Origin: Lyophyllum atratum
Taxonomy: Eukaryota; Basidiomycota; Agaricomycetes; Agaricales; Lyophyllaceae
NCBI GenBank assembly: GCA_014905825.1
Contig: JACGCN010000030.1
Coordinates: 310,001-374,000, forward strand
Length of the DNA: 64,000 nucleotides
Direction of reading: 5' to 3'
Shown piece after piece: positions 32,010-42,660 of the stretch. The notes under the pieces are model-generated. The model had not been told where the DNA came from, made no database searches, and worked only from the letters and a program-made list of their open reading frames with translations. How positions within the stretch are numbered: the first letter of the stretch is position 1; each line of letters begins with the position of its first letter. A program made the position numbers and the translations under genes.

Positions 32010-33112
32010 TCACCAATCATTGTGGCCGGTGATACTTGTTGAGGGAAGGGCAGGGCGAATGCTGTGAGATGTGTGGGAAAGGCTGTTGACCCTTGGTATC
32101 TTCGACGTCCAGTCGAAGTTGCTGTCATTTACATATCCAGCACGATCAAATGCATTATGAAGGAGGTTTTGAAGGTGCTCATAGTCTGGTGCGCAGCTAA
32201 ATGGAAGATTACGCACATAACTGAGGAACGCACAAAACTCCTCAGGAAGACCAGAGCACAGCTCGATGATGGAGGAGTTGATCTTCATTTGCTGGATACG
32301 GAGGAACCTCTGTTTCCTCGTCCTGCCTTCAAGGTGCTGCCATGGTAAAGAGCCGCGAAGAAAGTAGATAAGGACATAGGCAAGGGATTCCAAATCGTCC
32401 CGGCGACTCTGAGTAAGCCCTGCGTGGGTGTTAATAGAGAAGTAGCGCGCTGTTCCAAGCACACCATTTCCCGTGCTGAGTGCAATGTGATTTTGGGCAG
32501 GGCCATGTTGGTATTTTGTTGCGAGCCCAAAGTCAATCAGATGTATATGTGGATTCTGGGGTGTACCGAGGACAAAGTTGTCTGGCTTGATGTCGCAGTG
32601 GATATAGCCTTGGTGATGTACATATTTGATACGGGAGATCTATGATTGTTGGAATGAAGCCAGTAAGCATTGATATAGAGTGAAATTGGTTGACGCACAC
32701 ACCATTTGGTCACCAACCATCAGAACAGTTTTCAGTGAGAATTTCCGGTGGCAGAGGTTGAAGAGCTCTTCGAGCGAGGGACCAAGAAGTTCCATCACCA
32801 GCGCTCTATAGCCTGATTCTGTACCAAACCACATGGGACGAGGAATGCCTGGAGCATGTCCTAGTTCTTTATAGACAGTCCATTCGTGTTGTAGTCGTGA
32901 GCGGGAGTTATCAATAGCCTCCAACTTGACGGCTACACCTTGCTTCGTAATCACATTATCAGCACGATAGACATCACCTGTAGAAATGTGGAGGATTTAG
33001 CGCTTACAGACCTTGAAGACACTGCTAACACACCAAAAGAACCAGACCCGATCTTTACTCGAAGACGGTACTTTGAACCGACTCTGAATATGCCATGAGG
33101 TAGGTCGTCCAT
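32010..33112 (-). CDS. CK1 (casein kinase I)-type protein kinase
   Basis: Three exons: 33112-33034, 32977-32703, 32639-32010, joined in frame by GT-AG introns, giving about 327 residues. The start MDDLPHGIFRVGSKYRL leads into the glycine loop IGSGSFGDVYRA. The ATP lysine is in GVAVKLE. The catalytic loop is HCDIKPDN (CK1s often vary the HRD arginine), the DFG is IDFGLA, and the CK1 signature LGTARYFSINTHAG and RRDDLESLAYVLIYFLRGSLPWQ is present where other kinases have APE. CK1s phosphorylate Ser/Thr next to acidic or pre-phosphorylated sites and are often expanded in basidiomycetes. The kinase domain is complete and the C-terminal tail is short. Confidence 0.92.
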
Positions 33113-33543
33113 TCAGATTATGTTGAAGCGGTATTGGTGCCAAGATAGCAAGATACTAGATACAAAGGAGTGATACAAATTGAGGAGTCAACGCTGCATA
33201 ATGGTGGCAGATCAGCGGAAAGATGAACATGCTTAGCTCAGCATCGGTACATACGTGTTCTCTTCTCACATGATTCTCACAACTCCTCAAAGGCGGGAAA
33301 AACACGAAGCTCAGTATATTGTTCACTGTACCACAGTAAGGGGTAACAGTAGAGTATCAAACCACTATCGGTCAAAGCATATGGAAGATCATGAAGTCTG
33401 AATCCAACGTACGTATATACCGCAACGGAAGGGGGAAGGGGGTGTAAAGCATCGAGGAACTTGAAAAAGACCTGTCGACCGACAATATTTGTACATAAGT
33501 TGAAAGATACCTACCACGATTAAAATGTTGACGCTGCCTGTGA
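33113..33543. other. Intergenic between kinase and hAT gene
   Basis: No gene is recognised. AT-rich stretches; candidate terminal inverted repeats for the adjacent hAT gene were looked for and not found. Confidence 0.5.
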
Positions 33544-34065
33544 TCAAGTAGTCTCCGATGTTTCATTAGTTGGCCCCAATTCTCCGCCAACTGGAGCCTC
33601 GGGTTCCCCTTTAAGATGGATAATGACGTCGATTGCATCCTCTCTTCTGTGCGAGCCACTAGCAGTCCCGAGTTTGGTGAGGAGCTTACCCGCTGTGCGG
33701 CGTGACAAGGCACGAGGTGTGGCCAACTCGTCCTCCTGCATTAACAAGCCGTCGGTGAAGTTCATGGCCACTTCACGATTGAAAGCGAACTTGAGTAATT
33801 GAAGTGTCTCCATAAGAACCGGGGCAAGTCTGTTGCGTCGAGGAGTGTCGGTCTCCCCACCAGATGAGAATGCTCGCTCGCAAGGAACAGAAGAAGCTTG
33901 GATAGGGAGGTAGTCCAGTGCCATGGCAAAGATAGTCGGGAATTCGTCGCGATGAGCCTGCGTAAAAGAAAAAGGCCTAAGATGAGTCCAAGGAAGGAGA
34001 GAGGCATGATATAACTCATACCTCCCAGAATTTTAAGATATTGACGTCAAACTTGCTTCGGGCGC

Positions 34066-34241
34066 TGTGGCTGTGCTGGCGGAGCCAGCCGAGCGGAGTC
34101 CGAACCACCTTAGAGCAGATTCCATGTTGTAGACACGCCTCGTCATCATCCATCCGCATCGATTCGTCTGGTTCCGTTCGGTTTTCCCTCGTCAGCAGCT
34201 TTCCCCTCGCATCGGTCGGTAGGAGAGCCCAGCGGCCTCCA
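34066..34241 (+). repeat. Gypsy 5' LTR
   Basis: 176 bp, TG...CA ends, appears identical to the 3' LTR by reading; preceded by GCGC. Confidence 0.95.
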
Positions 34242-34737
34242 TCTTGGTGATAGAGAGTTCGATTCGCACCCACGCACGTTGTTTTGCATTCGGCACTCGT
34301 AGGAACGCACGCTGGCACCCACACAGAACCACAGGAGGCACTTCACGGAATCGGAGCTCCGGGAGAGAGTTGCAGAACACGAAGAGTTCATCAGGCTACG
34401 GGCAGAGAACCAGGCTCGGGAGCGATCACGGCGGATCCACCTTAGATCGGTCAGTCTTGCAGCCAACTACACCAGCCCTGACCGCAGCCGCAGTGCTGCC
34501 CCCCTACCGTGGTCCATCAGCCCAACCATCAGCTCCGAATCATCCCTCAACCCATCGCGATCCCCCTCCCCTAACAAAGCACTCCGTTCCCCATTCCACC
34601 CAACAACTCCAACCACGCCAGCCGAAAACGAGTCTCGGACACCAAGCCCAACCTCACCCGAAGAATTCCACACACCGAAACCCCCATCCCCGCCAGCTCA
34701 CACCCCACCCCCGCCGCCCCACATCCCAACCGTCGAC

Positions 34738-36162
34738 ATGACTGGAGGGGAAACCAAGCTCTTCCGCGGAGATCACACCTCGACCGACGAACAGCCGCAC
34801 GTATGGTTCCGACGCCTCGAGGGCAAGTTCGACGAGAACACGCCCCTCGGGAACAAGCTCTACAGGTTCGAGAAGCACCTGGAACCCGGCCGCCGCGCAG
34901 AGAAGTGGTACCAAGAGCTCCCAGCCACCGCTAAGGACAGCTGGCAGGCCCTCTACGCCGCGTTCACCACCAAATGGCCCCTGCCCGCCATCGTCGAGCC
35001 CACTTACGAGGAGCTCGTAGACCGCCTGTACAACACAAGGCTGGAGGAGCACACCGTAGGCCAGCTCGTCGGAGACACCGACAAGGTGTACTCCCATGTG
35101 AAATGGGCACAAGATATATGCGCACTCACGGACGTACTCGAGGATGACAGAGGGCACCTCATCCACGAAGTACGCCGTGGCCTACCCATGATAGTACGTC
35201 GCCTCCTTCCTGCTCCCGTTACGAACACATGGCCTGCATTCCTCTCTACAGTGACCGAGCTCTCGACCGTGCGCATCCAAGACGAGCTACAGTTCCTAGC
35301 GGCGTACGGCCCGTCGGCCCAGGCCCAGGTCCAGACCCAAACCCAGTCCAACTGGCAGAAGGACATGACCTCCCTCACCACCCAGTTCGCCAACACCGCC
35401 ATCGTCCGAACCCCTTCCCGAGGCCCCCCACCGTCCTACAACGCCCGACCCGCTTTCGTCCCATACCAACTCCCACAACCGCAACAACCAGCTCAGCAGC
35501 AACTCGTCCCCCACACGCCGCAAGCCCCTCAACGACAGCCCCCACCTCACATGACGCCTGGCAACAACGAGACCCCTCGCCCACCCCGTGCACCCTTCGC
35601 CACCCCAGCCCGTGGTGACAACAACCCCTTCGTGACGAACACCCCCGCTGCGCCGGGCTCCCTCTTCAACCCACGCACCCCAGGCAACAACCTAGCGGTC
35701 CCAGAGACACCCAGCCGCATGGATGGTGCTGAACTCGCACGACGGGCGGTCAACCTATCGATGGCGTACCCCGCGACGCCGGAAGGAGTTGCGATGTATA
35801 ACGAGGCCCTCCAGCGATGGGAGGCGATGCACACACAGAACCGGGAGGTTGACTTCCAGACCCCACCATACCCGCTCACACCTGGCACGGAGAACATAGG
35901 GTCACGGGAGTGCTTCAAGTGCGGCATCCTAGGCCACATCGCGCGCGTATGCGCCAACCCACAGGTGAACCAACGGGAGCAACGCTGGCGAGGCCAGATC
36001 GCTCGCTGGTTGTACGGACGCAGGGGACCCGAGGTCGGGGTATCCCAGATCAACGCCGCAGAGGAGACCGCACCCTATGAGCCGATGATTTACGACGCCG
36101 CAGCGTTGAACTTCGAAGAGGATTTTGAGGAGCAGGGAAATGGGCAGGGGACTCGTGCGTAG
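34738..36162 (+). CDS. Gypsy Gag protein
   Basis: 474 residues from the first in-frame ATG at 34,738; the same frame stays open upstream to about 34,340 without an ATG, so translation may begin earlier by a non-standard route or after splicing. A helical capsid-like domain (WFRRLEGKFD, KWYQELPATAKDSWQALYAA, YEELVDRLY) is followed by a Gln/Pro-rich linker and a single CCHC zinc knuckle CFKCGILGHIARVC at about residue 390. Gag forms the particle that packages element RNA. It is separated from the protease frame by a stop and about 270 bp. Confidence 0.9.
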   Translation: MTGGETKLFRGDHTSTDEQPHVWFRRLEGKFDENTPLGNKLYRFEKHLEPGRRAEKWYQELPATAKDSWQALYAAFTTKWPLPAIVEPTYEELVDRLYNTRLEEHTVGQLVGDTDKVYSHVKWAQDICALTDVLEDDRGHLIHEVRRGLPMIVRRLLPAPVTNTWPAFLSTVTELSTVRIQDELQFLAAYGPSAQAQVQTQTQSNWQKDMTSLTTQFANTAIVRTPSRGPPPSYNARPAFVPYQLPQPQQPAQQQLVPHTPQAPQRQPPPHMTPGNNETPRPPRAPFATPARGDNNPFVTNTPAAPGSLFNPRTPGNNLAVPETPSRMDGAELARRAVNLSMAYPATPEGVAMYNEALQRWEAMHTQNREVDFQTPPYPLTPGTENIGSRECFKCGILGHIARVCANPQVNQREQRWRGQIARWLYGRRGPEVGVSQINAAEETAPYEPMIYDAAALNFEEDFEEQGNGQGTRA

Positions 36163-36428
36163 AGGAACACGAGTCTCCCACATTAACCTCGGATACGGGA
36201 TCAGCGGGGAGGACAAGTGGGACCGAGCACCCCACCTCAGCTGTCGTACTCTACGCCCGGGATGTTTTTAGTCTAGAATCGCACGCCGCCAAATACACGC
36301 ATGTTCTCACCTACGACGCCCCACTCACTGAGTCAATCCACCAAATTTCCTCAACAATAAACGAAGACATATCAACCGCCAAACCATTCCTTCAACGAAT
36401 ACAGCTCGAGGGACCAGCAGGCGAAATC

Positions 36429-37235
36429 GTGCGGGCGACAGGCCAGGTGGACGACGGAGCCATGCGCAATTGCATCTCCTGGCGAAGATGGCGAGGCTAC
36501 GGCCACCTCCTCGGCATGGACTCCCTGCAACCTTCGAGGCTTCGCATTGGGGTTGCGAACGGCTCGAAGACATCGTCAATGGGGACCTGGACAGGCGTAG
36601 TGAAGGTCGGAGGCACGACAGTTACAACCACCTTCGAAGTCTTCGACTGTGGCAACGCCTTCGATGTCATCTTGGGAAAGCCATGGCTCAAGCAAATGCG
36701 GGCGATACACGACTACGAGACGGACCACATCCTCCTACGAGGACCCGCTTCAACAGAAATCACAAAGCCGGCAGAAACCATCATCAACCATGTGGACGAC
36801 ATCCTCGAACCGACAACGCCGGCGGTCTTGACAGTGACAGAAGACGCAGTGAAGTGCGGATGGAAGCGCCAGGACATCTACGAAGTGGAGAAGGCCGCAC
36901 GCTTGGAGAAGCAGACGGAGAAGGGCAAGGAGCGGCATGACGAGGAGGCGAAACGGAAGGCAGCGGGAGACAAGGCGAGGCTGAGACAGATCTCGGATCC
37001 TGAACGAGAAATGGCGGATGAATGGGTGCGTATTCATCTCCTGCAGGATTCAGACGACCCTTGGACAGAAACCCGATGGAGCGCCTACCTCTCAGATGCC
37101 AGCGAAGCCCACGCCAACCGAGAACCCAAGACCAACCCGACACCCCATCCACCAACAACAACGAGACAAGTGGAACAACCGACAAGCCCGCGAACAGGAC
37201 GAGGCGACAATAACGGCCCATGTAGCGGAGTCTAA
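36429..37235 (+). CDS. Gypsy aspartic protease region
   Basis: 268 codons. GQVDDGAMRNCIS carries D-D-G rather than the usual D-T/S-G; the DDGAM variant recurs in agaricomycete Gypsy elements as far as I know. Downstream are IGVANGSKTSS, TTFEVFDCGNAFDVILGKPWL (the second retropepsin block) and a long charged linker. The frame overlaps the next one (37,018 onward) by about 220 bp in a different frame, so either ribosomal frameshifting or a small indel joins protease to polymerase. Confidence 0.82.
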   Translation: MRATGQVDDGAMRNCISWRRWRGYGHLLGMDSLQPSRLRIGVANGSKTSSMGTWTGVVKVGGTTVTTTFEVFDCGNAFDVILGKPWLKQMRAIHDYETDHILLRGPASTEITKPAETIINHVDDILEPTTPAVLTVTEDAVKCGWKRQDIYEVEKAARLEKQTEKGKERHDEEAKRKAAGDKARLRQISDPEREMADEWVRIHLLQDSDDPWTETRWSAYLSDASEAHANREPKTNPTPHPPTTTRQVEQPTSPRTGRGDNNGPCSGV

Positions 37236-40200
37236 GCTAACGACCCCAATTCACAGCTGCGCTCCCCGCCCTGTCGTTTCCAAGGCCGACAAGGATGCAG
37301 CGGTCCGCCGGGATGCCAACAGCTGGCGCCTATACCGCCACAAATTCAACGCCAAACAGATGTTCGGTATCGACGCAACATCCGCCAACAACAAAACGGA
37401 ACTCACCAGCCTACTCCGGTCGGAAATCCGTATCAAACAACTCCGGAACAAGATTGACACCCTCCGTGACATGGCCCTCTCGCCAGCGACCGACCACCTT
37501 GAGGACGCCTCCATCCATGCCATGGGTAACTCACACGATGGCGATTTCACCATCAACAGAGGGGAGAACAAGTCACCCCGGGCCCTGGACCCCTTCTCAG
37601 AAGCCCGCGTCGACGAAATCCTCAAGAAAATTGACATCGGCCCGGACTTAACAGATAGCCAGCACAATCAAGTGCGCGATCTCGTCCGTGAATACGCTGA
37701 CATTTTTGCTCTTTCCCTTAGCGAGGTCTTCAACGTCGACTGGTACAAACACAAACTCAACGTGGACCCGGACCTCAAGTTCCCCACCAGGATCAACCAA
37801 CGCCCAATCACGGAAGCACAGAAGGCGTGGTTCAACGACATCTTGGACGACATGGAGAACGCTCACATCATCCAGAAGGTACCAGGAACGTTCATCAAGG
37901 CGCTCAGTAGCACAAACCTAGCACCAAAGGAGGCAGGGAAGACAGGATTGACCCGAGTGGAAATCCTCCGGAGCGTCAACGCCGAGTGCATCAGGAGCGG
38001 CCTCCCACCATTCTGGGAGCAGGTAATGGAGCCAGGGGAGACTAACGAAGCGTTGCTAGAGGCAGTAGACGGTGTCGAACCACATGGAGTCAAGACCAAG
38101 TGGCGTGTCTGCCACGCGTTTAACGCCTTGAACAAAGCAACACAGGTACCACCCTTCCCATCCGGCGACCTCAAAGCCAAGCACGAATTCGCAGCGGGCC
38201 ACCGATGGGCGAGCGTTGTCGACCTCGCAGCGGGGTACTATGCCATTGCCCTCGACGACGATTCGGTACCCTATGTGGCTTTCTACGTCGAAGGCCGGGG
38301 ATACTACGTCTACTTACGCATGCCTTTCGGCCTCACAGGAGCACCGGCGACGTTCTGCGAGATGGTCTCCATCGCGCTGGACGACATGATCGGCCGTGAA
38401 CTAGTCAACTGGATGGACGACATCTGCCTGCCAGGCGACATCTTCGAGAAGAAGCTGGCGAACTTGCGCAAGCTCTTCGAACGATGCCGATCGAAAAAGC
38501 TGTCCATCGCACCGAGCAAGACGAAGCTTTTCCAAACTAACACTTTGTTTGCAGGGGCGATGGTAGGACCTCAGGGAATCCAACCGAACCTCGACAAAGT
38601 GGGAGCCGTCGTCAATTGGCCCCGCCCGGAAACCGCTCAGCAGCTGCTCGGATTCCTAGGCCTCACAAACTACTTCCGACGTCTCATCGCGAACTACGCC
38701 AGGATAGCAGCACCACTAACCGACCTCACCCGCGACATCAAGGTCGAAGCACCGAGCACTAACTGGCGTGTCAGGAAGGGTGCATACAAACGCGCCCTCT
38801 CAGCAGCCTCGTTAAAGGACAAATGGGGACCGGAGCAACAGAAAGCATTTGTCACGCTGAAATGCCTCCTTTCCGAGGAGCCCATCGTACGCCCGCCCCA
38901 ATACGATGGCCGCCCATTCCGGGTCACAACCGACGGCTGCATGACGGGCTTCGCGGGCTTCCTCTCGCAGCCTTTCACAACGACTGACGCAGCAGGCAAG
39001 GAGATCACCAGATGGCACCCGATCAGCTACTGCTCCAAACGCACCTCCCGGAGTGAAGAGAAGTACGAACCATTCCTCCTGGAGTTTGCGGCGCTGAAGT
39101 ACAGTCTGGACGAATTCGGCCCATACATTTATGGATCACCGATTGAGATCGAGACAGACTGCAAAGCGCTACGGGACTGCCTGATACAGGAAAAGATGAG
39201 TGTTCACCACAGTCGGTGGAAAGAGATGATACTCGCTCATAATATCATCGCAGTTCGCCACCGACCAGGCGTTGACAACCCAGTCGCCGACGGCCTCAGC
39301 CGCATGTGGGAGGATCGCGAGCGCTCAACCACAGATGGCTCATCCTGGTCGGTCCTCCCGGACTGGGAAGCATCCAAAGGGATCGTCAATGATATCCTCA
39401 GTGTCATGGAAGCCCCCACGTCCAAACACCACCTGGAGACGCGCTTCGAAGAGGACCTCTTCTTCCGACCGATTGTACGACACCTGCTAGGCCTCACCCA
39501 GGACGACAGCCCATCGGACCAACGGAAATTCGCTCACCGAGCGATGGACTTCATGATCGTCGACGACAAACTATGGAAAGTGAGCACGAAGGCGACCGAC
39601 CGCGTCAACCGCGTGGAGTGCATTCCGAGCGCAGAAGGTTTCGAGCGAGCGCTTGAAGCCCACCTCGCTAATGGGTGCTTCGGACCGGACCATGTCCAGC
39701 TCCATCTGCGGGACAAGTACTTCTGGCCCGGCATGTACACTGACGCACGACAGGCACAGCTCGAATGCCCCAAATGCAAGTCCTTCGGACCGGCGGCACG
39801 AAATTCTGCTCTCCAACCCATACGACGCTCCAAACCGTTCTCACTCCTAGCCGGCGACTACCTGTCGATGCCAGCTGGGAAGGGCGGGTACAAGACCGTC
39901 GGCCTCTACATTGATGCGTACTCAAACTTCTTATGGCCCACTAAGCTTAAAACAGCAGGCACAGGCAAGACGACGGTGGCCTCCATCAAGCAGATCGCGC
40001 ACAACTACGCGGTCCCCGACACATTCATGGCCGACGGCGGATCTCATTTCGAGAACCATGAAGTCGACGGCCTTTGTGACGAGTTGGGCATAACACACAT
40101 CACAACAGCAGCCTACTCACCATGGGTCAATGGCTTGATCGAGAACGCTAACAAACTCTTACTAGGCCGGCTCAAACGACTCTGCGCACCCGACCACGAT

Positions 40201-40854
40201 AACATCGAGGACGAGGTCGACGTCGACCCCAAATCTATACCCAGCAACTGGCCAGACCACTTCGATGAAGCCATCCGCCAGCTCAATGACCGCATCCTCC
40301 CCGCGCTCAACACCACCCCACGTGAACTACTTTTCGGCCTCAGATTCCGACCTGATAACCCACCTTCGGCCACCACAGAGCCCACCACTGTCACTGACGT
40401 TACTACCAATTTCACTCTTTCAGATACCTTCCGATACGACGCACATTTGCGTGCCCTCGAAGACGCGGAACGCCGCAAAGAATCCTTCGACGCTAACTCC
40501 CCTATCACAACTTTCAACATCGGCGACCTTGTCCAAGTCTACGACTCGGCCTCCGACTTCAATCACAAGTCTATCAATAAAATAGCCCCCAAGTGGTCCA
40601 AACCACGTCTAATATTCGCTACGTTTTCCAACTCCCACTCTCTTTGCACCACAGGCGGCCTACCACTAAAAGGTCTTGTACATTCACGCAGGATGCGCCA
40701 CTATATACCCCTTAGAAACACACCCCTCGACGCCCTCAACCCCCGAGAAGCTGTCATACCAACACAAGAAGATCTCGAACACGCCGCGGCAGAGGAGAAG
40801 ATGCTCGACGTTTTGTTCACGCACCCTAGAACAACGTCAGGGGACGCTCTCTAA
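37018..40854 (+). CDS. Gypsy reverse transcriptase, RNase H and integrase
   Basis: 1,278 codons. Reverse transcriptase: the VVDLAAGYYAIALDDDS and YLRMPFGLTGAPATF blocks and the catalytic WMDD box (LVNWMDDICLPG). RNase H: VTTDGCMTGFAGFLSQ, ETDCKALRD. Integrase: the HHCC zinc finger (HLANGCFGPDHVQLHLRD...CPKC), then the catalytic triad in LAGDYLSMP, MADGGSHFENH and NGLIENANK. The C-terminus has a chromatin-binding-like basic region (FNIGDLVQVYDS) without a clear chromodomain. Order RT-RH-INT defines Ty3/Gypsy. All key residues are present. The first ATG lies within the overlap with the protease frame, so the true start is probably via frameshifting. Confidence 0.93.
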   Translation: MNGCVFISCRIQTTLGQKPDGAPTSQMPAKPTPTENPRPTRHPIHQQQRDKWNNRQAREQDEATITAHVAESKLTTPIHSCAPRPVVSKADKDAAVRRDANSWRLYRHKFNAKQMFGIDATSANNKTELTSLLRSEIRIKQLRNKIDTLRDMALSPATDHLEDASIHAMGNSHDGDFTINRGENKSPRALDPFSEARVDEILKKIDIGPDLTDSQHNQVRDLVREYADIFALSLSEVFNVDWYKHKLNVDPDLKFPTRINQRPITEAQKAWFNDILDDMENAHIIQKVPGTFIKALSSTNLAPKEAGKTGLTRVEILRSVNAECIRSGLPPFWEQVMEPGETNEALLEAVDGVEPHGVKTKWRVCHAFNALNKATQVPPFPSGDLKAKHEFAAGHRWASVVDLAAGYYAIALDDDSVPYVAFYVEGRGYYVYLRMPFGLTGAPATFCEMVSIALDDMIGRELVNWMDDICLPGDIFEKKLANLRKLFERCRSKKLSIAPSKTKLFQTNTLFAGAMVGPQGIQPNLDKVGAVVNWPRPETAQQLLGFLGLTNYFRRLIANYARIAAPLTDLTRDIKVEAPSTNWRVRKGAYKRALSAASLKDKWGPEQQKAFVTLKCLLSEEPIVRPPQYDGRPFRVTTDGCMTGFAGFLSQPFTTTDAAGKEITRWHPISYCSKRTSRSEEKYEPFLLEFAALKYSLDEFGPYIYGSPIEIETDCKALRDCLIQEKMSVHHSRWKEMILAHNIIAVRHRPGVDNPVADGLSRMWEDRERSTTDGSSWSVLPDWEASKGIVNDILSVMEAPTSKHHLETRFEEDLFFRPIVRHLLGLTQDDSPSDQRKFAHRAMDFMIVDDKLWKVSTKATDRVNRVECIPSAEGFERALEAHLANGCFGPDHVQLHLRDKYFWPGMYTDARQAQLECPKCKSFGPAARNSALQPIRRSKPFSLLAGDYLSMPAGKGGYKTVGLYIDAYSNFLWPTKLKTAGTGKTTVASIKQIAHNYAVPDTFMADGGSHFENHEVDGLCDELGITHITTAAYSPWVNGLIENANKLLLGRLKRLCAPDHDNIEDEVDVDPKSIPSNWPDHFDEAIRQLNDRILPALNTTPRELLFGLRFRPDNPPSATTEPTTVTDVTTNFTLSDTFRYDAHLRALEDAERRKESFDANSPITTFNIGDLVQVYDSASDFNHKSINKIAPKWSKPRLIFATFSNSHSLCTTGGLPLKGLVHSRRMRHYIPLRNTPLDALNPREAVIPTQEDLEHAAAEEKMLDVLFTHPRTTSGDAL

Positions 40855-40999
40855 ACGGCACACCCCTCACGACACGGGTGCGCCGATGCTTCCCCGGTCA
40901 TCAGTCACGTCCACGCTACGTGTTGCTGGGTGGCAGATTGAGCGGCGCGAGTAAGCGTGCACGGAGAGGTCTTGAGACGGTCGGGACGCCCGCTCTCTT

Positions 41000-41012
41000 G
41001 GAGGGGGGCAGA
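41000..41012 (+). other. Gypsy polypurine tract
   Basis: GGAGGGGGGCAGA directly before the 3' LTR. Confidence 0.8.
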
Positions 41013-41188
41013 TGTGGCTGTGCTGGCGGAGCCAGCCGAGCGGAGTCCGAACCACCTTAGAGCAGATTCCATGTTGTAGACACGCCTCGTCATCATCCAT
41101 CCGCATCGATTCGTCTGGTTCCGTTCGGTTTTCCCTCGTCAGCAGCTTTCCCCTCGCATCGGTCGGTAGGAGAGCCCAGCGGCCTCCA
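41013..41188 (+). repeat. Gypsy 3' LTR
   Basis: 176 bp; followed by GCGC target duplication and the resumption of the hAT coding frame. Confidence 0.95.
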
Positions 41189-42339
41189 GCGCCAAAGCCA
41201 TATTGGGTGTATTCATCGTCGATAGTTTGTGTTCCGACTCCAGCGTCTTGCCAAGCCAAGTCGCTGCTTCGCATCATTAAGTGTGACGGAAGCCCCATGT
41301 TGAGCCAGCCGTCCTGGGACTTTGCACTTCTGGAGGACGTGGACAGTCTGTCTTGGCTCTGTCTTGCTGGGGGCGCTTTGGCACGATACTCTGTCATCTG
41401 GATGAGACATAAAGGAAATATTGAGTATACTTCTGAAAAAGAGCGGAATTAAAACTTACGGTGGCCTTGATCGTGGCCTCAGCATCATCGACATATTCTT
41501 TATCCCAGTGATCTCTAATCCACGACATGCGAATGAAGGGATGGAGGACTGGAATAGTGAGGTTTCTTTTCAGTTATTTTCATTAATACTGGTTTGAATT
41601 ACCGCTTACACATTGCGATAACATAGGCCTTCGTATCATCCATACGCTTGTAATATTTGACGGCGTATTGAAGCCCAACTTGTATCGGAGATCGAAGACG
41701 AGGAACTTGTTGGCCTACCATCTCCAGTTGCTCCATCAATCGTTCTAACGTGGGGATGGCCCCTGCGAGCACTGGGTTCCTTTCCTTTGACATGACTTGT
41801 TGCACCCAGTGGAGGTACTGGGAAGACGGGATGGGAGAGTCAATTTCATATTTTATAGAACAAAGTCCATGTCACGAGTATGTACCTGTAGGACTGTAAC
41901 CATGTCGGTCACCTGGGACCAATCGGCTTCCGATAAAGAGAGATGATTGAAAGGTATCCCCTGCTGGTCGAACTGGAGGAAGCGATCGAGAGGCTATGTT
42001 CATACATTTAGCCATCATTTGCACAAAAGGAGAAGAGGCAGACATACCTGGCGCATTTCAAGCAGCCGGCCAAGCATCATATACGTCGAATCCCAGCGAG
42101 TGCGAACATCCAACAAAAAGTTCTTCGATGCCAGAGTGATACTATCACCGTTTACCCCCCGCCACCACTTAAATCTGTTGCCGTTGTCGATAAAGGCAGC
42201 GAAGGCTTCTTTGCGCTGTCCAGATGCACGCAAAGCGCGCACAAGGGTGCGGACCTTTTTGGCAGACAAGGAATGGCGTCAGAGTGTGCCAGCGATACCC
42301 CAAGGATGCAAGACAGACCTTCTTGAGCAATGGATCCTC

Positions 42340-42660
42340 GTCTTTCTTTCCTTTACCCTTCCCTCTGCCTTTCCCTTTCCCCTTAGCCTTAGCCGCTGCC
42401 CCTGCCCCAGCATCATCGTCGTCATCGTTGTCGTCCTCCTCATCATCCTCCCCGTCTTCATCCTCCTCGTCATCACCCTCCTCGTCGTCATTCTCATTGT
42501 CCTCCTCGTCGCCCTCATCCTGGTTAATTTCCTCATCAGCCCCATCATCCTCCTCTTCCTCCTCCTCTTCCTCCTCCTCTTCCTCGTCGTCCTCCCCACC
42601 CTCGTCCTCCTGGTCATCTTCCTCATCGTCCTCATCCTCATCCTCATTGACCATCCCCTC
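42340..42660 (-). repeat. Low-complexity acidic coding repeat within the hAT transposase
   Basis: Simple repeats of TCC/TCATC units on the plus strand, encoding on the minus strand a run of Asp and Glu (about 95 residues, longest E run 12) and then KGKGKGRGKGKGKK. The long serine-rich plus-strand frame here is the antisense shadow. Confidence 0.85.

Larger units (their letters stand above)
34066..41188 (+). mobile_element. Complete Ty3/Gypsy LTR retrotransposon, 7,123 bp
   Basis: LTRs of 176 bp (34,066-34,241 and 41,013-41,188), TGTGG...CTCCA, appear identical. A 4-bp duplication GCGC flanks the element. A TGG-type primer-binding region follows the 5' LTR (TTGGTGATAGAGAGTTCG), and a polypurine tract GGAGGGGGGCAGA precedes the 3' LTR. 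Gag, protease and RT-RNase H-integrase frames lie in order. It sits inside the hAT transposase gene on the opposite strand. Confidence 0.96.
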
